Shown here piece by piece: positions 63,063 to 64,000 of a stretch of 64,000 bases of DNA (the stretch's first letter is position 1; every line of letters begins with the position of its first letter). This DNA is from Chelativorans xinjiangensis. GTDB lineage: Bacteria > Pseudomonadota > Alphaproteobacteria > Rhizobiales > Rhizobiaceae. The notes beneath the pieces are model-generated. The model saw only the letters and a program-made list of their open reading frames with translations, was not told where the DNA came from and did no database searches. Where the stretch lies: positions 62,001-126,000 of the forward strand of contig NZ_WQNH01000011.1 in assembly GCF_009812055.1 (NCBI RefSeq), read 5' to 3'. The position numbers were made by a program, and so were the translations under genes.

Positions 63063-64000
63063 ATGCCCACTATTGTGTCGCTTTTCCGAGAGATACGCGA
63101 TCCGCGCGACATCAACGCGCGGCACGACTTGGCCGAGCTTGTGTTTCTTGCACTGGCAGCGACCTTGTGCGGGGCCAAGAGCTGTGTGGATATTGCCGAA
63201 TTCGTGGAGGGGCGGGAAGAAGAGCTCAAAGAGATCGTCACGCTCAAGCGCGGCTGCCCGAGCCACGACACCTTCAGCCGCATCTTCCGGCTCATCGACC
63301 CTGAGGAACTGGCGCAGGCCTTCAGCGCCTTCCTTTGCGCGGTGCGCTGCGAACTCGGCCTGCCGTCGCGGCCGCGCGGCGTGGTGGCGGTCGACGGCAA
63401 GGCGCTCAGGCGCGGCTATGAGAAGGGCGCCTTCTTCATGCCGCCTGTGATGGTCAGCGTGTGGGACGCCGAAACGCGGCTGTCGATCGCGGCCAGACGG
63501 GCCTCGGGCTCCGACGAGGTCTCGACCACGCTCGACCTTTTGAAGAGCCTCGATCTGAAGGGCTGCATGGTGACGGCCGATGCGCTGCACTGCCGGCCCG
63601 ACACGGCCAAGGCGTTGATTGGTCGACAAGCGCATTATGCGCTCGGGCTCAAAGCCAATCGCCGCAAGCTCTACGGCTGCGCCGAAAAAAGCTTTGCCGC
63701 TGCCGGCACGCTTGCTTTTTATGAGACGCGCGAAAGCCGCCATGGCCGCGCGGAAGTGCGCAGGGCGAGCCTCCTGCCGCTCAAGGCGCTCGAGGACCAC
63801 TTGCTTTTTATGAGACGCGCGAAAGCCGCCATGGCCGCGCGGAAGTGCGCAGGGCGAGCCTCCTGCCGCTCAAGGCGCTCGAGGACCGCCTTTCCCGGAC
63901 TGAAGGCGATCGGTCGCATCGAAGCCACGCGCACCAAGCCCGACGGCACCACCAGCATCGCCATTCGCTATGTCGCCCTGTCGAAGGTGCTGGCGCCCAA
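63063..64000 (+). CDS. ISAs1-family transposase, partial and disturbed by duplication
   Basis: The N-terminal DDE_Tnp_1-associated domain reads IVSLFREIRDPRDINARHDL, LAATLCGAKSCVDIAEF and GCPSHDTFSRIFRLIDPEEL. Catalytic acidic residues visible are Asp in VVAVDGKALRRGYEKG near residue 105 and Asp in MVTADALHCRPDTAKAL near 165. After LPLKALED near residue 245 the 88-base segment 63711-63798 recurs at 63800-63887 out of frame, giving about 30 alien residues before FPGLKAIGRIEATR resumes. The frame stays open to the edge, but the protein as written is not native. Confidence 0.85.
   Translation, partial: MPTIVSLFREIRDPRDINARHDLAELVFLALAATLCGAKSCVDIAEFVEGREEELKEIVTLKRGCPSHDTFSRIFRLIDPEELAQAFSAFLCAVRCELGLPSRPRGVVAVDGKALRRGYEKGAFFMPPVMVSVWDAETRLSIAARRASGSDEVSTTLDLLKSLDLKGCMVTADALHCRPDTAKALIGRQAHYALGLKANRRKLYGCAEKSFAAAGTLAFYETRESRHGRAEVRRASLLPLKALEDHLLFMRRAKAAMAARKCAGRASCRSRRSRTAFPGLKAIGRIEATRTKPDGTTSIAIRYVALSKVLAP
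63711..63887. repeat. Tandem duplication inside the ISAs1 transposase gene (period 89)
   Basis: 63711-63798 is repeated at 63800-63887 with one extra base between the copies. The unit is coding in the first copy and out of frame in the second. Coding sense is restored after it with a one-base difference in the copy junction, as expected where two contigs carrying slightly different IS copies were joined. Confidence 0.85.

Larger units (their letters stand above)
62883..64000. mobile_element. ISAs1-family element, running off the right edge
   Basis: It begins in a broken copy of R1 and continues past the window. Its transposase gene starts at 63063. Two tandem 89-bp-period duplications lie in it, one at the left end and one inside the gene, so the element may be a collapsed multicopy contig joined to unique DNA. 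The right terminus and any target duplication cannot be seen. Confidence 0.8.

Overview
The window is high-GC DNA from an alphaproteobacterium, most likely of the order Hyphomicrobiales and close to Phyllobacteriaceae/Brucellaceae. The clues are an Omp10-type lipoprotein, homospermidine synthase, a DUF882 peptidase, the layout of a rhizobial C-P lyase locus, and palindromic intergenic repeats of the kind that are abundant in Mesorhizobium-like genomes. This placement is inferred from gene content, not from a marker gene. I saw no tRNA, rRNA or CRISPR array.

Layout. 1-3619: a leftward operon of class I HMG-CoA reductase, a UbiA-type prenyltransferase and a PEP-synthase-like enzyme cut by the window edge, bounded by an IS630 element that also truncates an ABC ATPase. 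5377-14485: ordinary metabolic and regulatory genes (TauE/SafE exporter, FadR-type GntR, gamma-glutamyltransferase family, macro domain, Tat-exported SDR with divergent LysR, two-subunit molybdenum hydroxylase). 14633-28378: a complete phosphonate utilisation locus in two converging arms. One arm is phnF with divergent phnGHIJKL, two phnM genes and a P-loop kinase. The other is phnCDEE plus a hexapeptide acetyltransferase. A FitAB/VapBC toxin-antitoxin pair lies between them. 28750-36792: a cell-envelope region with a GH25 lysozyme-like lipoprotein, an OpgD/OpgG glucan protein, a four-gene sulfotransfer cluster and two methyltransferase-fold proteins. 37033-44143: a phosphodiesterase-fold enzyme, a LysR remnant, an MFS pump with a divergent AraC regulator, an RNA 2',3'-cyclic phosphodiesterase, and a racemase with two spermidine/putrescine-type ABC permeases. 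44180-46712: an IS110 element sitting inside a palindromic repeat, followed by mosaic repeats. 46713-62688: PaaK-like ligase, YugP-like peptidase, Omp10, homospermidine synthase, PabB, PepF, a sigma-54 response regulator, a DUF882 protein, KDPG aldolase, a muramidase and a DUF4139 protein. The right end is an ISAs1 transposase running off the window.

Working together. The phn arms form one pathway: import by PhnCDE, conversion by the PhnGHIJKLM core, and local control by PhnF. Candidate Pho-box and PhnF-operator sequences are visible. The sulfotransfer cluster (arylsulfotransferase-like beta-propeller, GPGAG micro-membrane protein, an Oxa1/DUF106-like membrane protein and a PAPS-type sulfotransferase, all overlapping or closely spaced) is divergent from the periplasmic glucan gene. 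It is the best candidate here for an undescribed system, possibly envelope glycan sulfation. The HMG-CoA reductase/UbiA/PEP-synthase operon is a second candidate.

Caution on assembly. Four exact or near-exact tandem duplications (period 78 once, 89 three times) of unrelated sequence lie at or inside the IS110 and ISAs1 elements. They look like uncollapsed contig overlaps, so the placement of those two elements should be treated as provisional.
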